The position numbers were made by a program, and so were the translations under genes. The notes under the pieces were generated by a model. It was not told where the DNA came from. It ran no database searches and was given only the letters and a program-made list of their open reading frames with translations. A stretch of DNA of 64,000 nt, from the NCBI GenBank assembly GCA_947568835.1, contig OX387604.1, positions 25,511,076-25,575,075 on the forward strand. Direction: 5' to 3'. This DNA comes from Protonemura montana. Lineage: Eukaryota; Arthropoda; Insecta; Plecoptera; Nemouridae. This document shows positions 36,702 through 50,139 of this stretch, piece after piece. Positions within the stretch are counted from its first letter, which is position 1. Each line of letters starts with the position of its first letter.

Positions 36702-37777
36702 ACATAACGGGAAAGAGTAACATAACTTCTAACGGAATATAAGAAAAGTGAACAAGTTGGTACAATTATTTTCATTTTAATAACTACAAACAATCAGATC
36801 TGTTTCCTCAATATTATATACATTGTGATGAGTAGTGTACTATTGTCAAAATTATTATAGCACAGCTGATAGATAATTATAACTCCATCAATTTAGGTAC
36901 CTATAAAAAATTACATTACATCTTGCAACCCAGAAATTTAATAGGAATTTCTTTGAATTTCCAAATGCATTACACATTTTGTTTGCCTTCGTTTTAAGGC
37001 ACAAGGAAATTGAAAATCTTTTAGACCATGTTTTTTAATATAAATAAGAAAACTCAACAGTGAAAGCTTAATCACAAAATGGTAGCTTTTTAAATAATAA
37101 AAGCATATAATAAAAATAAATTATAACTTTTGGTCATGTTTACCACTTTGGCAAACCAAATAAAATGAAAGTTGGTATTGAATTTCTAGCAGATATTCTC
37201 TAAGCGTCATCAATCATCATAATTTGAAGGTGAATCATTTCATAAATAAATTCATTAAGATGTACTCAATGATGGTCAGCATAGTGTTTGCTACGTTTAC
37301 CCAAACGTTATAAGTAACAATCTGATATCAACTAAACGTAAGCATTGTAATATTTTGCAGATAATTCAAGCAGTAGGTATATATGTGGCTTGATTTGTAT
37401 GACCAGAGTTCTAACATAAGCTAATTAGCATAACCACAAGCTAATTAAAGTGAAAAATATAATAAAGTAAACATTTTCATTTAAAATAAGAAAATAATTA
37501 ACCAAATAATTTTAAATGGCAACGCAAATGCTTGCTATAGTTAAAATTAACGTACGTCTAAATAAAAAACATCATAAATATAATGTACAAAACAAAATTC
37601 TCAATATCTTTACGTATAATTGAGCTTAGTTAAGGAACTGAATGCAAGAAGTGGAGTGTCAACTTAAATAATTAACCAAATTTGCAATACCAAAATAATA
37701 TCAATTAAATTTTGGCAATTCTAGTATATACCTAGTATAATATCTACTCGTCACTTTAGTTAACCAGCTTGAATAAC

Positions 37778-40700
37778 TTAACATGCCATTGGAAGAGGCT
37801 TGAGATTAGCAATTGAGCTCATTCTTCTTCGTGGTCCAGCTAGTCTTTCTTCGATATCTTCTAAACTTCGCCCTTGGGTTTCCGGAACGCAGAATATTAC
37901 GAAGAAGATCCCAATCAGACAAAAGATTCCGAATTGCCAGAATGTGCCGTGCGTTCCTATGGCATCGATTAGGTCGGTGAAAGTCTTGGTCACAATGAAC
38001 GTACACGCCCAGTTAAAAGCAGTAGCCAAAGAAGCTGCAGATCCTCGGATTTTAGCTGAAACAGTAAAGAAATAGTTTTAGAGAGTTAAAAATATATATA
38101 AACAAACTATATTTAATACGTCATTAGGATTTTATTTCTTTCCATCTGTGTGTAATAAGTGTGTGTGCATTATATTTAAATAATGCCAGGTAATGGTGAC
38201 GTGATAAATAGCAAAAGATTTAATAAAGTACCTGGTAAAATTTCTCCCATCATAAGCCATGGAATGGGCCCATATCCAAGAGAGAATCCAATAACAAAGA
38301 CTACAAAACTCATAAGCGGCAGCCATCCAAAGTCTGAGACATTGTATTCATTATTCTTCAGGTAGAAAAATGTCCCCAACGTTGCCAGGGAAATTGTCAT
38401 CGATATCCCTGAGATGTAAAGCAATACTTTGCGTCCCAAACGATCTATAAGCAGCGTTGCAACAAATGTAGCTCCAAAATTCACAACTCCTACTATAATT
38501 GTGCACAGATTGCCATCGATGGTGCTACCAGCATCCTGGAGGAAGATAAAAACATAATTTGAAATTGCGGTACTTTGCAAAAAATATTTGTCAATCTTGA
38601 CATAGATTGGTTCAGAGCCAAGGGAAGATGTTGTTGTAGTACATATCGGATTTTCTCTGTTTTAACTGACTTGCGGCCCTAAAAAGGAACTTAAAATTCG
38701 ACGTTTTATTCGCAGCGAGGTATTTTCCGCTATTATTAGGGACGTTCCCTTCCCGATTCTGGTTATTCCCGGTACAAAAAGCGGCAAATACCTGTCGCCT
38801 TGACACAGTCCTGATGATGTCAGTGCCAACGCTGACGAAATGTCAACTTTTCAGGTTCTTTTTAGGACTGCAAGTCACTCTCAACAGAGCAAGTCCGATA
38901 CATACTACAACAATATCGTGACATAGTACAAGGTGCTTTAATTTTACAAGTAATTTAACCAAATCAAAATTTTGCACTCAAGTTACGCTCAGTTTAAAAC
39001 TGGAATAAGATTACAATAAAAAACTAATACTAACCTTGAATATCTGGACAGTATAAAATACAACAGCGTTGATTCCACTCATCTGTTGGAAGAACATCAA
39101 ACCAATTGATATGGCAATTGGTTTCATGTTTTTCTTTGAAATTAAATCGAAGCTTGAACCAGTTGAGTATTTCTGTGCATCGTTGTGAGATTTCTCAATT
39201 GCATTGAATTCTGCTGTGATATCTGCCTCTTTTCCTCTTAGCCACTGCAAAGCTTTGCGAGCTTCGTCATTTCTATCTGAAAAGCAACAGAATAATATAT
39301 GGTCAGTAATCATCAACTCTATGTGTTTTATAACCGCTGTTGCTTGCCTATATTGCAGATGTAATATCATTTCTCGTCGTAAACATACAATTTCAACTGA
39401 ATAAGAACTAAATTAAAAAAAAAACAGATGTCGACAGTAAGTTTATACTGAGAGAAAACCAAGAGAGAATGCAAGAAAATGAGAAATGGACCAGATGAGA
39501 GTGTAACCAGTGGTTCATTAATGATGTGAACACTTGCATTTTTTGGATTGGGCAAAAATCTCTTGTTTCAATCAATAAGATTTGGAATGTGATGAAATTA
39601 GGAGGCACTCTGCAATTGATGTTAAGCCAGTTCAGCTAATTTTAATGCCCAGATATGAATCTGTGAGATACTCACTTTTAGAAATGTACCATCTTGGAGT
39701 TTCTGGTATAAGAAACATACAGATAAGGAACGGAATTGGCAAACATCCCCCAAGGATAGCCAATGATGACCAGTTCATATATTTTCCAGCCACAAAACAA
39801 AGTAAGATTCCTGGAAAGAGAGACAGCATAACATTAGCAAAGAATTCAATATTCTAAATTTGTGTGTACCCAAGTTTGAAACAGTCTATCTAGTCAGTGG
39901 TACTGTTAGCACTACCGTTGGTACTACCAGTCAAATTTGTATTCGACATTTTTCTTTTCTTTGTAAACCTATGAAAATGAGAAACTCACCTAACGCAATT
40001 TTGATATTGATAGGTGAGCTTTCAACTAATTTAATCAGCAATAAGTTGATGATAACAAAAGGTGCAAATTTACTGATTTTTCTAATAATTAAAATATGTT
40101 TTTGGCATTCAAAATTATTTATACAGTTTGCAGCAAAATTTGACACTTACCAATATTTCCTAAAGTCGTGGGCATCAATCCTAGCATTCCTCGAACTTCA
40201 GGTTGAATTGTTTCTCCAAGATATACGGGCAAACATAGTGATGCTACTCCCACGCAGAACCCAGCGATGATTCGGCCAGCGTAGATCATGCGAATGTCCA
40301 CAGCAAGTGCAATTAGAAGCCACGCTGCAAATCCACCATAGTTGAAGATTAGTAAAGAGCTTTGGTAGTTGTCGGTTGTTCCAAGTATTGGTATATATCA
40401 TACTTATTTTTATTGTATTTTTCTAAAAATGGCAATTTTTGTGTAGGTATCTGTAGGTATGGAGATGAAAAGTTCATTCTTGTGATCTCTTGTCAGGTGC
40501 TGGTCACTGCATCAAAGCACGAAGAGGATGGATAACAATGATAATGAAGGATTGGTACATTTTTTACGTACAGACAATGAAGGGCAGAGCTGTTCCGAGG
40601 ATCGTTGTTCTACGTCCAATCAGTTCAATCATAGGGCCGCCAGCTATTCCGCCAACTAATGCTGAGAGTGGCATGAAACTTCCAATCCAAGACTCCTGAA

Positions 40701-43700
40701 ACAACAAAAGTGTTTATTAAGTTTTTATAATCACATTTGCGGCTGGTTCAATGATATTTATTTTACAAATTCTGCGTATAGGTTAGAACCGAAGAGAGAA
40801 ATATCAGAAATTAGCTTTTGAGTTCCCCTCCCATTTCGCCTCAGCGAAGCCTAGCGGCATATGTCATGAACTACGCAGAAAGGAGAATAATTTAAATTCA
40901 AATTTCATCAAGCAATGCAGTCGTTAAGTACTTCACTAAAAAGCAATGGAATTGATTTTATTGTTCCGTTGTTAAATACATAATAAAAGTAAGTTTTTAA
41001 GAAATAAAATATGAGATATTAAAAATTCATATGAAAATTTGAAAATGGTCTTTGTCGTAAATGGAATTCAGAACATGATAGCTTATAAGAGTACCAAAAG
41101 GAATGTCATTACTCTCAGCTATGCAAAGGCTTATTTATTATTGCATAAAATTGTGGGATTTAAAACTTTAAATCCTACAACATATGTTAAGATTGTAATG
41201 TTTTATTTGCAGCTGTAAGTCCACCTCGTTGGTAACGGTATGATAAACGGTCATCGAACTGGCCAGCCAGACATGGTGAGTCAGAAAAAATGCTTATGTA
41301 GGCTGCTTTATTACACCGGAACGTCACAATTACAAAGGAATGAAATGCTCAATAGAAAACGGGTTGATATGAGCCGATCGACACACACTCACTTCTGATT
41401 GGTGCTTCCAAAAAGCCTCGGTTTGCGATTGGCTTCGACGGGGGCTTGGCACTTTTTTAACCTGATCTATGCAAACGTGTTTGCATTTTTTTCTCACGTT
41501 GCTTGCGTGAGAATGCATTGTAATTATTGTTATTAGAACAAACCACGACAGCCTTGATCAATCAAACTAGATTTTTAAAAAGCTCTAGATTCCCGTAGAG
41601 TGTTAGGACGATCATCATTGGTATATAGCAAAAAGTTATCAGATTATTACTTCCTTTTGTTCTCAATAAATATATTTAGTGAAGGACGCAGTTCGTTAGT
41701 TTCACGCAATCTAATGAAAGGTCGATAGGTGCTCAATAAGAGGTTTCTTGAGACACAAATCGCTCGTGCCCTTCCTCATTTGTTTCGTTTATCAATGCAA
41801 GCAGAGAATTGGAAGATCTGGTGCTTTCTTTAATTGCTGGCTTTCCTACAGATAAGTAGTCACTGTAGTCAGTAGTTAGTAGTCAGTAGTAGTAGTCAGT
41901 AGTCAGGAGTCTGGAGTCAGTATTCAAGGGTATTTAGCAAGACGCCAATGTCTCGTTGGGCTTCATTTTTAATCGATATGACCATGCTCATTAGATTGAG
42001 CTAACAACCATCAGAAATCAATGACGTATGATCTGCGTGGCTGAAGTAGGTACTAACAATGGTTTAAGGACAATAATAGATTTTGACATTACAACATGTC
42101 CGCAGCGTCTAGATTGAGTTCGACACAGAAAATCTAACCGACTCAATTATGTTTAAATATGCCAATAATTGATATAGTTGAATGGTTTTGATTTGTGGAC
42201 GACATGATAATTAATTGAGTATAAACTAGATGTCATGTGAGTGCACGGATCATATACACATTAAAATGATCTACGTCAATAACTAAGACTGCCGTCACTG
42301 CAGTTTTGCGAAACTTTTTATAGGAATCACTTTCCATATATCAATATAATATTGTGAATTGGCAGATATTTTGAGTTACTTCATATCCAAAGTATACGGT
42401 AATTTTGCCGTAACTTCACGTGTACCATAACGTAGGTAAAAATGAAGAAAACTCAGTCTGTCTCACGTTGAATTGTTAAGACAGTGAGTGGTATTTAATT
42501 ATTTAATTGAGAAACTAATGAAGTGTTAAAACGTCTTGTATTTATGCATGTAGCCACGCGTATGTTTTTGCTTGAGAAGTTCAGTTTTTTTTTACCCACA
42601 TGCATATGGCAAATCATTTTGCAGAATTTGATTTTGAAAACAATAACGAAATGTCAATGTCATAGTGAAACGTGCAGGTCTGTCGTAAAGATAAACTGAC
42701 ATGCGTATGGAAATTGCACCTTCACAGTGAATTCTCACAATATATCTCTTTTACACTCGAAATTTTAAAATTACTTTTTTTATTTGGTACTTTAATAAAA
42801 AATAATATGAAAATATGAAAAAAAGTTTATTTTACAAAAAGGTCTTAGCAACAATTTCCACGTTTCCAATTTGATCGGTAATGAACATTTATATCGTCAT
42901 CATCACCTGGACATAAAATATCAAGTTATTCTGTGCACAGTAGCTATTAATGAGAATTGTACCTGGCAAGAAACGTGGCATTGGTGCAGGTATTATGTAA
43001 TGGGCAGTGGCGTTCAGAGGAAATACACAGTGGCGTATCTATCATGCGGGAAAACCACACCACTCAAATTCTACTATAGTGGGATTTAAACTTAAAAAAC
43101 TAACCCAAACAAATAAACGAATTTATCGTTATTCAGTATTAATACACCATCAAAATCTTATAAAACGCAGGTTAACTTAAATCAGTATGCAATGCATTTA
43201 TCTAATACATTTAGGTATTTATTGAAGTTTTATTTTTTCTTTACCTGTTGGCCGGTGATGTTCCCCAGGGATTGTTCTTCTCGAAGTGAAACCAGAGCAG
43301 GGGACGTATAACCCGATGCAAAACCAACGACCATAGAGCCCAAAGACACCGATAGAGACGCTAACACCTGGAAAGAACACATGGGCGTTAGAAAAGACAA
43401 CGAAACAAATTATTTTATGATTATAATTTATAAAAATAAATTTGTATATAATTAAAAAGTGCATAGAGAAATTCCGGCTTTTTCATCGTACGGACAGAAT
43501 TAGTCTTAGTATTGCATTATTTAATGGTAGGTACTTTGGAATCAGAATTATTATTTTTTAAATAAGGTTAGCTATTAGATGGTGTACACATTTTTAACAC
43601 AATGAAATGTCATATAGCTTGTGAAAAATGCTCAAAAAGTATAAAGATCCTAAAAAAAAACATTAAATTAATTCAAATTCAATTCATTCATTTCATTAAT

Positions 43701-44931
43701 TCAAATTACTATCATCGATAAAATATGTTATCTTAGCATCTATCAATGAAGTTAAACGCTAATATCCCTCAATAAGGTTCCGATCAAGCTTTCTTTGAAC
43801 TTAAAGAAATGCGTAGACCAATCGATAATGCGAGCGCAATGTCCTTTCTGGTAAAAACCAGTGCTGACAGTATTGACATGTCTTTTAGCACGTATGCCAT
43901 CTTACAAATGAAACAATCATACATAACGTGTATGCAGAAACCTTATTGCACATTGACGATATAAAGAGAGACAAAACGTAGCGGAATTATATGGTCTCTG
44001 GGTTAGATGTTGATTCGTTGATTACCATAGAACGTGGTGTCCACTTTCTCTTTCATTAGCTGCGAATTGAAGAGACAATAACATTGGTTTGTTTTCAGAA
44101 TTCAAGCTCGTTGACTGAACTGAAATTACTTCTATATCTAAGATCATTCGACTAAACTTGTTTAAAAATAAACTTTGTTGACAATTGACTTTGAGCGAAA
44201 ATGACCTCAGGCTAAACTTGTATCTTGTGGAGGAAATCTGTTACGAGAAATGAAAGATGATCTGGCTCCTTACAGGTTGCAGAGTATAAGTATTATAGAA
44301 CCAATATTCATTGAGAAGAACATATTTCTAGAAAAACTATTTGAACTGGGTTTTGAATGCTAAGTAAAGGGCTACTAAATTTCCCGACGTTTCGTAACAT
44401 ATACTAGTTACTTCTTCAGAGGTTTGAGCAGTCCAAATAGTTATTGTTAATAACTAGTTAATAAGTTAGTTAATAGTTATAGTTATTGTGAGTTATTGAG
44501 GACTCCTCAAACCTCTGAAGAAGTAACTAGTATATGTTACGAAACGTCGGGAAATTTAGTTGTTCTTTGCTTAGCATTCAAAACCCAGTTGAAATAGTTT
44601 TTCTAAAAACTTGTGCTAAGGATAAATCAAGTAGACATGAGTCTAAAAACCATTATAACATATTTCTAAAATATTTTAAATCTTTTCTATTCCAAAAATA
44701 TTGAAAATACATTGAAAACGTAGAGATAGTAAACCTGGATGTCCACAAATAACTTCTTTGATTTTGAGCTGTTAACTATATGTAAAACTAACTTTAAAAT
44801 AATTTAAAAAATGCAAATAGAAAGAAAAATAAATGAAAAAATACCTGGGACCAAGTGCATTTTGCAACTGGTTCGTTTCCGGGTACGTTAATGTTGATAT
44901 GAGTATCTGCACGCATTAAAATCTTAACCAT
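37778..44931 (-). CDS. Tret1: Facilitated trehalose transporter Tret1-like (SLC2 family), short isoform, eight exons
   Basis: Exons, in gene order: 44931-44845, 43367-43245, 40695-40572, 40324-40151, 39810-39676, 39276-39035, 38535-38232, 38055-37778. Phases (0,0,1,1,1,0,1) agree throughout and give 488 residues, typical for arthropod Tret1. It is a 12-helix plasma-membrane sugar carrier; in insects Tret1 moves trehalose between fat body and haemolymph. Motifs: [20 protein letters not shown] (helix 1), [107 protein letters not shown] and a C-tail [16 protein letters not shown]. Start ATG 44931 gives [20 protein letters not shown], the characteristic short-isoform N-terminus. No lesions. Trehalose as substrate is inferred from the family. 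Confidence 0.95.
38594..38926 (+). mobile_element. Hairpin element family A, copy 3 (diverged)
   Basis: The element occupies about 38606-38914, flanked by 12-bp direct repeats differing at one base (ATCTTGACATAG at 38594, ATCGTGACATAG at 38915). It starts TTGGTTCAGAGCC and ends AAGTCCGATACATACTACAA, matching the other copies at lower identity. Inside is CTGATGA-T-GTCAGTG-ccaa-CGCTGAC-GAAATGTC, the same motif as in copy 1 with compensating stem changes. It lies in a transporter intron, antisense to the gene. Confidence 0.75.
40696..43244 (-). other. Large Tret1 intron
   Basis: An intron of about 2.5 kb. Besides the AGTAGTC array there are two CCAAT-type motifs near 41392-41437 (minus-strand CCAATC), which might mark an internal promoter, but no following start exon was found. 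Otherwise I see nothing in it. Confidence 0.5.
41849..41921. repeat. AGTAGTC-rich simple repeat
   Basis: An imperfect low-complexity array of AGTAGTCAGT-type units within the transporter intron between exons 43245 and 40695. No gene or element is seen around it. Confidence 0.7.
44329..44605. mobile_element. Hairpin element family B, complete copy
   Basis: Two inverted arms of about 100 bp (44329-44428 and 44506-44605), nearly identical, surround an AT-rich centre of about 77 bp. The outer part reads AAACTATTTGAACTGGGTTT. The inner part of the right arm holds CTGAAGA-A-GTAAC-tagtatat-GTTAC-GAAACGTCGGG. No coding capacity and no clear target duplication. It lies in the transporter intron between exons 44845 and 43367. 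A partial copy is at 9668-9770. Confidence 0.8.
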
Positions 44932-45363
44932 CTTGAAAGCTGCTGCAGATACAACCTCGTGAGAAAAGTCTTTTCTCAAGCTTTTAATTCAGCTTCACTT
45001 TTCTTTAAACGAGCATCCAACAAGTAAAATTACTTTGAAGGGAACTGTTGTTTTTTTTTGACAGGTACTGTTCGAGCCACACCAATAATATAGAATTAAA
45101 TTTACCTCAGCTTAAATATCTTGTCATTGAAAAGAAAAATAAGCGTAAAAAGTAAATTTTAATCCACTTTTAAAAGCGTTTTTATTAAAAAAATTCAAAG
45201 TGATATTTTTTGCGAAAATAATTTCACTTTAGTTATTTATTTTTCACACGCCATACATATTGAATAAAAAGATTCAAAGTTTTGTGTTACTTCTTAAAAA
45301 TCGCAAAACAATCTTATTAATATCTCACTGTTCGACTGTACCAGCTTGAGAGATGACCGAATC

Positions 45364-45398
45364 CTGACCGGATTGTGTCATAGTCAGTTTCTTATATA
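45364..45398 (-). promoter_or_regulatory. TATA promoter for Tret1 short isoform
   Basis: On the minus strand TATATAAG (45398-45391) is followed about 30 bp downstream by GGTCAGGATT, an arthropod-type initiator (TCAG), putting the start at about 45365. This is about 430 bp before the short-isoform ATG at 44931. Spacing and order fit a focused promoter; use is inferred. Confidence 0.6.
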
Positions 45399-46644
45399 CA
45401 CGCAAGCTAATAACGGACATCATTATGATTTTATTGTCGTTGATGCCCATTCTCTAATTCATTGTCTCTGCCCCCCCCCCCTTTCCTCCCGCTGTCCTAA
45501 CAAATAAATCATAGCAATAACAGGCAAGGATTCCATATATAGGTCCAGCTAGGTGCCAGTCCAAAACAAATCACAATGCGCTAATCAAAGGCTCAAATCC
45601 ACACTTGGAATATTTTAACAATTTGAGAAAAACTATGGTCCCTACTAGAATTTAGAGCGTATTATCTTCGAATAAAGACATCTTTTTGTATCGATTATGA
45701 TTTTGGTTTAAAAAAAAAAATATTTTTCGGCTTTTTTAAAGATATCACTGTATTGGGGTAAAGATAACTATAAAGGTCAAGTTAAAGATTAGGATAAACC
45801 GTAAAGTCGTCTCAAATAATGAATTTTTATATGTTATGATATTGCTTTTGAAAAGCTCAAAGCTAACTAATTTTTAGACTGGTCCCAGGTAGATATCCCC
45901 AAAAATAAAACACATGCATTTCTGTGGAATAAGCGATCATGAAAGTAAAACAATAATGAAAGTAAAGCAATTATGAAAGTAAAACAATGTCCTTCTTTTG
46001 GTCACGTAATCAGTGAGTTAAAACGAGTGCAGGATTGTGTTGTGGTTTCTTTATAATTTCTTGAGTACCGTCTTAAGTCTTTGCTAGATGTCACCCTTGA
46101 CCCATTGATACCACTACTTACATGCAAGGCTTTACAACTAAATGATTATATAAAATAATGGATACATATTAAAGCTACCCACTCTTTTCTGAATGAAGAT
46201 GCACTGATGCTAAATTATACTTATTTAATTATAGATTTCAAAAACTGTGTTGGTTATAAATGTTATTCATTAAAATAAATGTAACCATTTGAAAATACGG
46301 TTTATCAAAAGCAAATTGTTAAAGAATTTGTCAAAATTATCAGAACATTACGTTTGCCATTTAGTTTTTTTTAGAAAATAATGCTATCATGAACATGTTC
46401 ATTTGTAATGGAAAAGTTCCCAGCAATATATTTAATGATTTGACGAGGTACAACAGCACAACATATCAATGTGAAATGGTGAAATTGAAGATTCAGGAAG
46501 AGGAAGTAGAGAGGAAATTAATTGATTATCAACTTATCTGTTGGGTGTAGGTCAAGTTCCATATGGGGCAACATAAAGTGCAATAAAAATATGATCCCCC
46601 TCGTTGCACTGTCAGTTATTGGATATTGGTTATTGCTATTGGAT

Positions 46645-46955
46645 TGGGCTTAACGCGTTTAACACCGGTCTTCGAGTGATCACCGAAGTTAAACAACACT
46701 GCGCTGGATCAGTCATAGGATGAGTGACCATCATACACATGCCCAGTATTGCCCGGGGAGAGGTTATAGAAAATGAAGTTAGTACAACTTTTCTATCCTT
46801 GCTTTTCAACCTCTAGACCGCATGGATTTGTTAAGAAACCCTCGGCTACGTAATGACGGTGGTCCCCTACGGTGCTTTTTGACAAGAGTAGGCTGCGTGC
46901 CGGCATCGAGTTTGCCTTCTATCCTTCTAGGCTAGGTTAGGTTCGTCATCATTCC
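46645..46955 (+). mobile_element. 5S rRNA-derived SINE, copy 3, with fuller 5S head
   Basis: In the plus sense the copy starts with about 110 bp resembling 5S rRNA, including AACACCGGTCTTCGAGTGAT, CACCGAAGTTAAACAACACT and GATGAGTGACCATCATACAC (the intragenic pol III promoter region). The SINE body seen in copies 1 and 2 follows (AGACCGCATGGATTTGTTAA, GTGCCGGCATCGAGTTTGCC, TCTAGGCTAGGTTAGGTTC). The 3' end is lost or replaced by a CACCCACC-type stretch near 46970. It is too diverged and fused to foreign sequence to be a working 5S gene. No clear target duplication. It lies in the region between the two Tret1 first exons. Confidence 0.8.
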
Positions 46956-49096
46956 TATCATTTTCACTATCACCCACCCAATTAACAACGTGATTAAATT
47001 AATAATTTGCTTAAAAACCATAAAACCAACAACCAAATTCACTCCAATTAATAAAAATGCAGGTTATTTAGCCTTTATTTCCTGACTGATGAAAACCCAT
47101 GTGCTAAGATGACTTGAAAAGTCAACTAGTTCCTCAATTAGCAACTCGAATTAAAAGATATACCTTTCTAACTCTGTGAGTGTCTTGATAATTGTTAGTA
47201 TGTGACAATGAGCCTCATAAAGTGCAATGGTAACTTCTGCTGGACGCAAGGTGCATGCTAATCACATGAATCTTGATAAGGTGAACTATGCAATGCAAAC
47301 ATTTGCTATCGTACAGCTGGTATTTACTGGGGAGCGACTAGGTGGCTTCCCACTTTACTTGGTGGTCATTTGAAAGAGCAAGACTGCAAAAGTTGTGACA
47401 TTTTTGGAGTTAGTTTCGAAAATAAAAATATATGTAGAGAGATAATCTAACTTTTGTTTTAAAATTCGCTTTTTGTTTCGCCTCGGTGCCAGTATTTGTC
47501 TCGTTTCAATGTTTTTACTTATTTTTGTCCAACTCATGACTAGCTTTTTTAAGAAATCAAGACATTGCGATTCTAACTGGACTTATATTTGTAATTTTTT
47601 GATGTCCAAAAGAAAATTAAAACCCTTGTTCCTAAAAATGTCATACCAAACAACCGTTTGATCGGTAAGCGTATTTTAACACATAGAAAAACGAGTAAAA
47701 TATTCCGGTGGGAGTAAAATGTCCAGTCTGCTTCTTTGAGTTCGTACAGTACCTGTAGACTCAACTCTAATCAAAACGAAAATAGAAAATGTGAACAGGT
47801 TGAACGTGGAAACGATCAAGCACCGTTATTTCAGTTCGATTTGATTTTACTGATAATAACTGAGTTATTTTAACTGATATAGGTCGATCATTCAAATACC
47901 TTGACAAATCAAGGTACCTCACAAATCAATTTCATTCCAGAATTTCTTGTTATTATTTCTGTGAGTACCCTTGTTTTACCCACCCATAACTTTCCTATTA
48001 TGATGAACTGCCCGATGCCACACACGGGTAAATGTTCGTTAACCTTCAAGAGATTTGTTAAGTTTTGCTGGTTTGCTTGTGTCCCTAGACGCTGACAAGA
48101 AATCATAGTTAGGCGTGGTATTTCTTTCTCAGTTTCCATAAGCCTAACCTTCCATGTTGATATTAAACTCTGTCTCTTTCTCTTCCTGATAACAAACTCA
48201 ACCAAGCTTAAATATCGCTTCGTTGTAAGACTTAGAGGAGGACTTGAAAATGCGCTTAATATAAGTTGGCAAGTCTTACGTTTTATTACCTTTCTAAAAT
48301 GTTCACTTGAAAAATACTGACAGACAATTTGTGGAAAGTATTCTTTGGGTGAGGCTTTCCATTAAAATTGATGTGAAACGATATTAAATATATCATCGAT
48401 ATTCACAATGATATCAACTTTGCATGTGAACGATGTAAAATGGTTTTGAATATTCTAATAATTGTGAATTTTACTTTAAACTGATTTATTTGTGAGAGTT
48501 TTTAAAACTTCCAACACAGTATTGTCACATCCATTCCATTCGCGGATATTCAATTTTATAGAGAGGTTGAACATTTCCATTTCTATTTCACCTGTCCAGG
48601 GTTTGGGTTAAATTTGATAGCGATACAAGATGAGCTTAATTTTTGTATTTTAACTTTCCCGCATTAGACAAAAACTCTGACGAATCATACACCCGGAACT
48701 GAACATAAAATTCAGAAAACAAGTGTTTCAAAGCCCTTTGTTATTCAAGATCACGTAATTGCCAAAGTCGCACAAAAATAAGAATGCATTTTGTTCATTC
48801 CTTAACTTAGCCTTGCAGTTATATCAGAAAACCAATCTTATATTTTCTCTAAAAAACCTCTGAAAATTTCAGTTTGAAGGTAAGGTTAGATTTAGGATTT
48901 GCTGTAAAGTAATATAAATAAAACAAAGCGCGTATTTTGCGTTTTGTTTCAATTTCCAGATAAATTCTTATTTACGAATGAAACTGACAGGCATCGAGTT
49001 TTAATTCGTTTAACTTCTTATGCGAACAAAACTATATTACTACCAGTTTCGACCAACAACAACTCAAAAAGAGCCAAAAAGTTAAATAAATCTTAC

Positions 49097-49498
49097 CTGT
49101 GGACCCAGATTAATCTTGACAGATTTTTTTGCAGGTGTTTCGTCAATATCATTGTTAATCGACACTCCTTTATCCTGGCCATCGAGGATAGTATCCTGAA
49201 TGTCGGGTTTCACTTCATCGTTATTCAGCTGAGGTCCTGAAGGAGTTGCGATCAACAAATTCAACTCCTTCTGAGACGTTTCAGTCATTTTCTCGTCTCC
49301 CGTGTATTGAAGATGCTTGGAGATGTTTGATACTCTTTCTGGGTTGCAGAGGACGATTCTTGCAGGGGAAGGATTGTAGCTGAGATTTGATGTTGTAGAT
49401 GAAGTGGCTGTAGATAGAGCAGAATACTGGTCTTCTGGATCGGGGCGCTGTGAATCAAAAGAGAAGACATTGATTAGAATACCAGGGACCGCTAGCAT
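49097..49498 (-). CDS. Tret1: Tret1 alternative first coding exon (long N-terminus)
   Basis: The minus-strand frame ends at CAG/GTAAGA (donor after 49097) in phase 0, exactly as the short first exon does, so it can join exon 43367-43245 (GPQ then VLASLS). It encodes an acidic, Ser/Thr-rich cytoplasmic leader (QRPDPEDQYSALSTATSSTT ... TPAKKSVKINLGPQ). Three 5' limits are possible: in-frame ATG 49498 (134 residues; weak context), a strong CAG acceptor making the exon start at 49447 (phase 0), or a TAG acceptor making it start at 49491 (phase 1). Long N-terminal isoforms are known for insect Tret1. The product would be about 593 residues with the ATG at 49498. Confidence 0.68.
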
Positions 49499-50139
49499 TA
49501 GGGGGAATGATGTTAACTGGCTTCTCCATATCACCGATTAACCTTGAGAAAAGATATAATTAAATACTAGCTTGGAAAATTTTCACTTATTTTTTAATTT
49601 ATATAGAAGCATTTTGCTGACAAAAGTAAAGAATTGATTTGGTCAAATTAGATGAACTGCACAGGGGTTAGTTTTCAATACTATTTACTTCAATCAACAG
49701 AGGCAACTCAATTTTAGCCTAAAAATGACATAAACACTTCACAAATGACTTAAATACCAACAAAAAGTTGGTAAAAAAAGTTGTATTTTCACACTTATCC
49801 CAGATGAAATCAAAGTATTTACCAAACCAGCAACAATATTACGAACTAGTTCAGTCGAAACACCACGAAGCTGTAAACATATTTCAGTTGTGCTCATTTA
49901 ATATATAACTCTATTTAATAAAAAGAAAAAATCTTTTTGTTGCTGACAGCAATCGAGTACGTGATAGGTTCGGACTTGTTCTTCAAATGTTGAACCTTTA
50001 GCTTGTAAATCAAGTGACATCGGTGATAGCCTTTTGATCTGAATGATCTGTGATCATTACTTCTATTACCGTCACTCCTGTTCCCCCTATGACACAAACA
50101 GACTCCATGTTCCAATGGGCTTTCACTCAAAAACAAGAT

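Noticed and set aside
46645..46760. Functional 5S rRNA gene
   Set aside because: The 5S-like part is diverged, incomplete and fused to a SINE body shared with two other copies.
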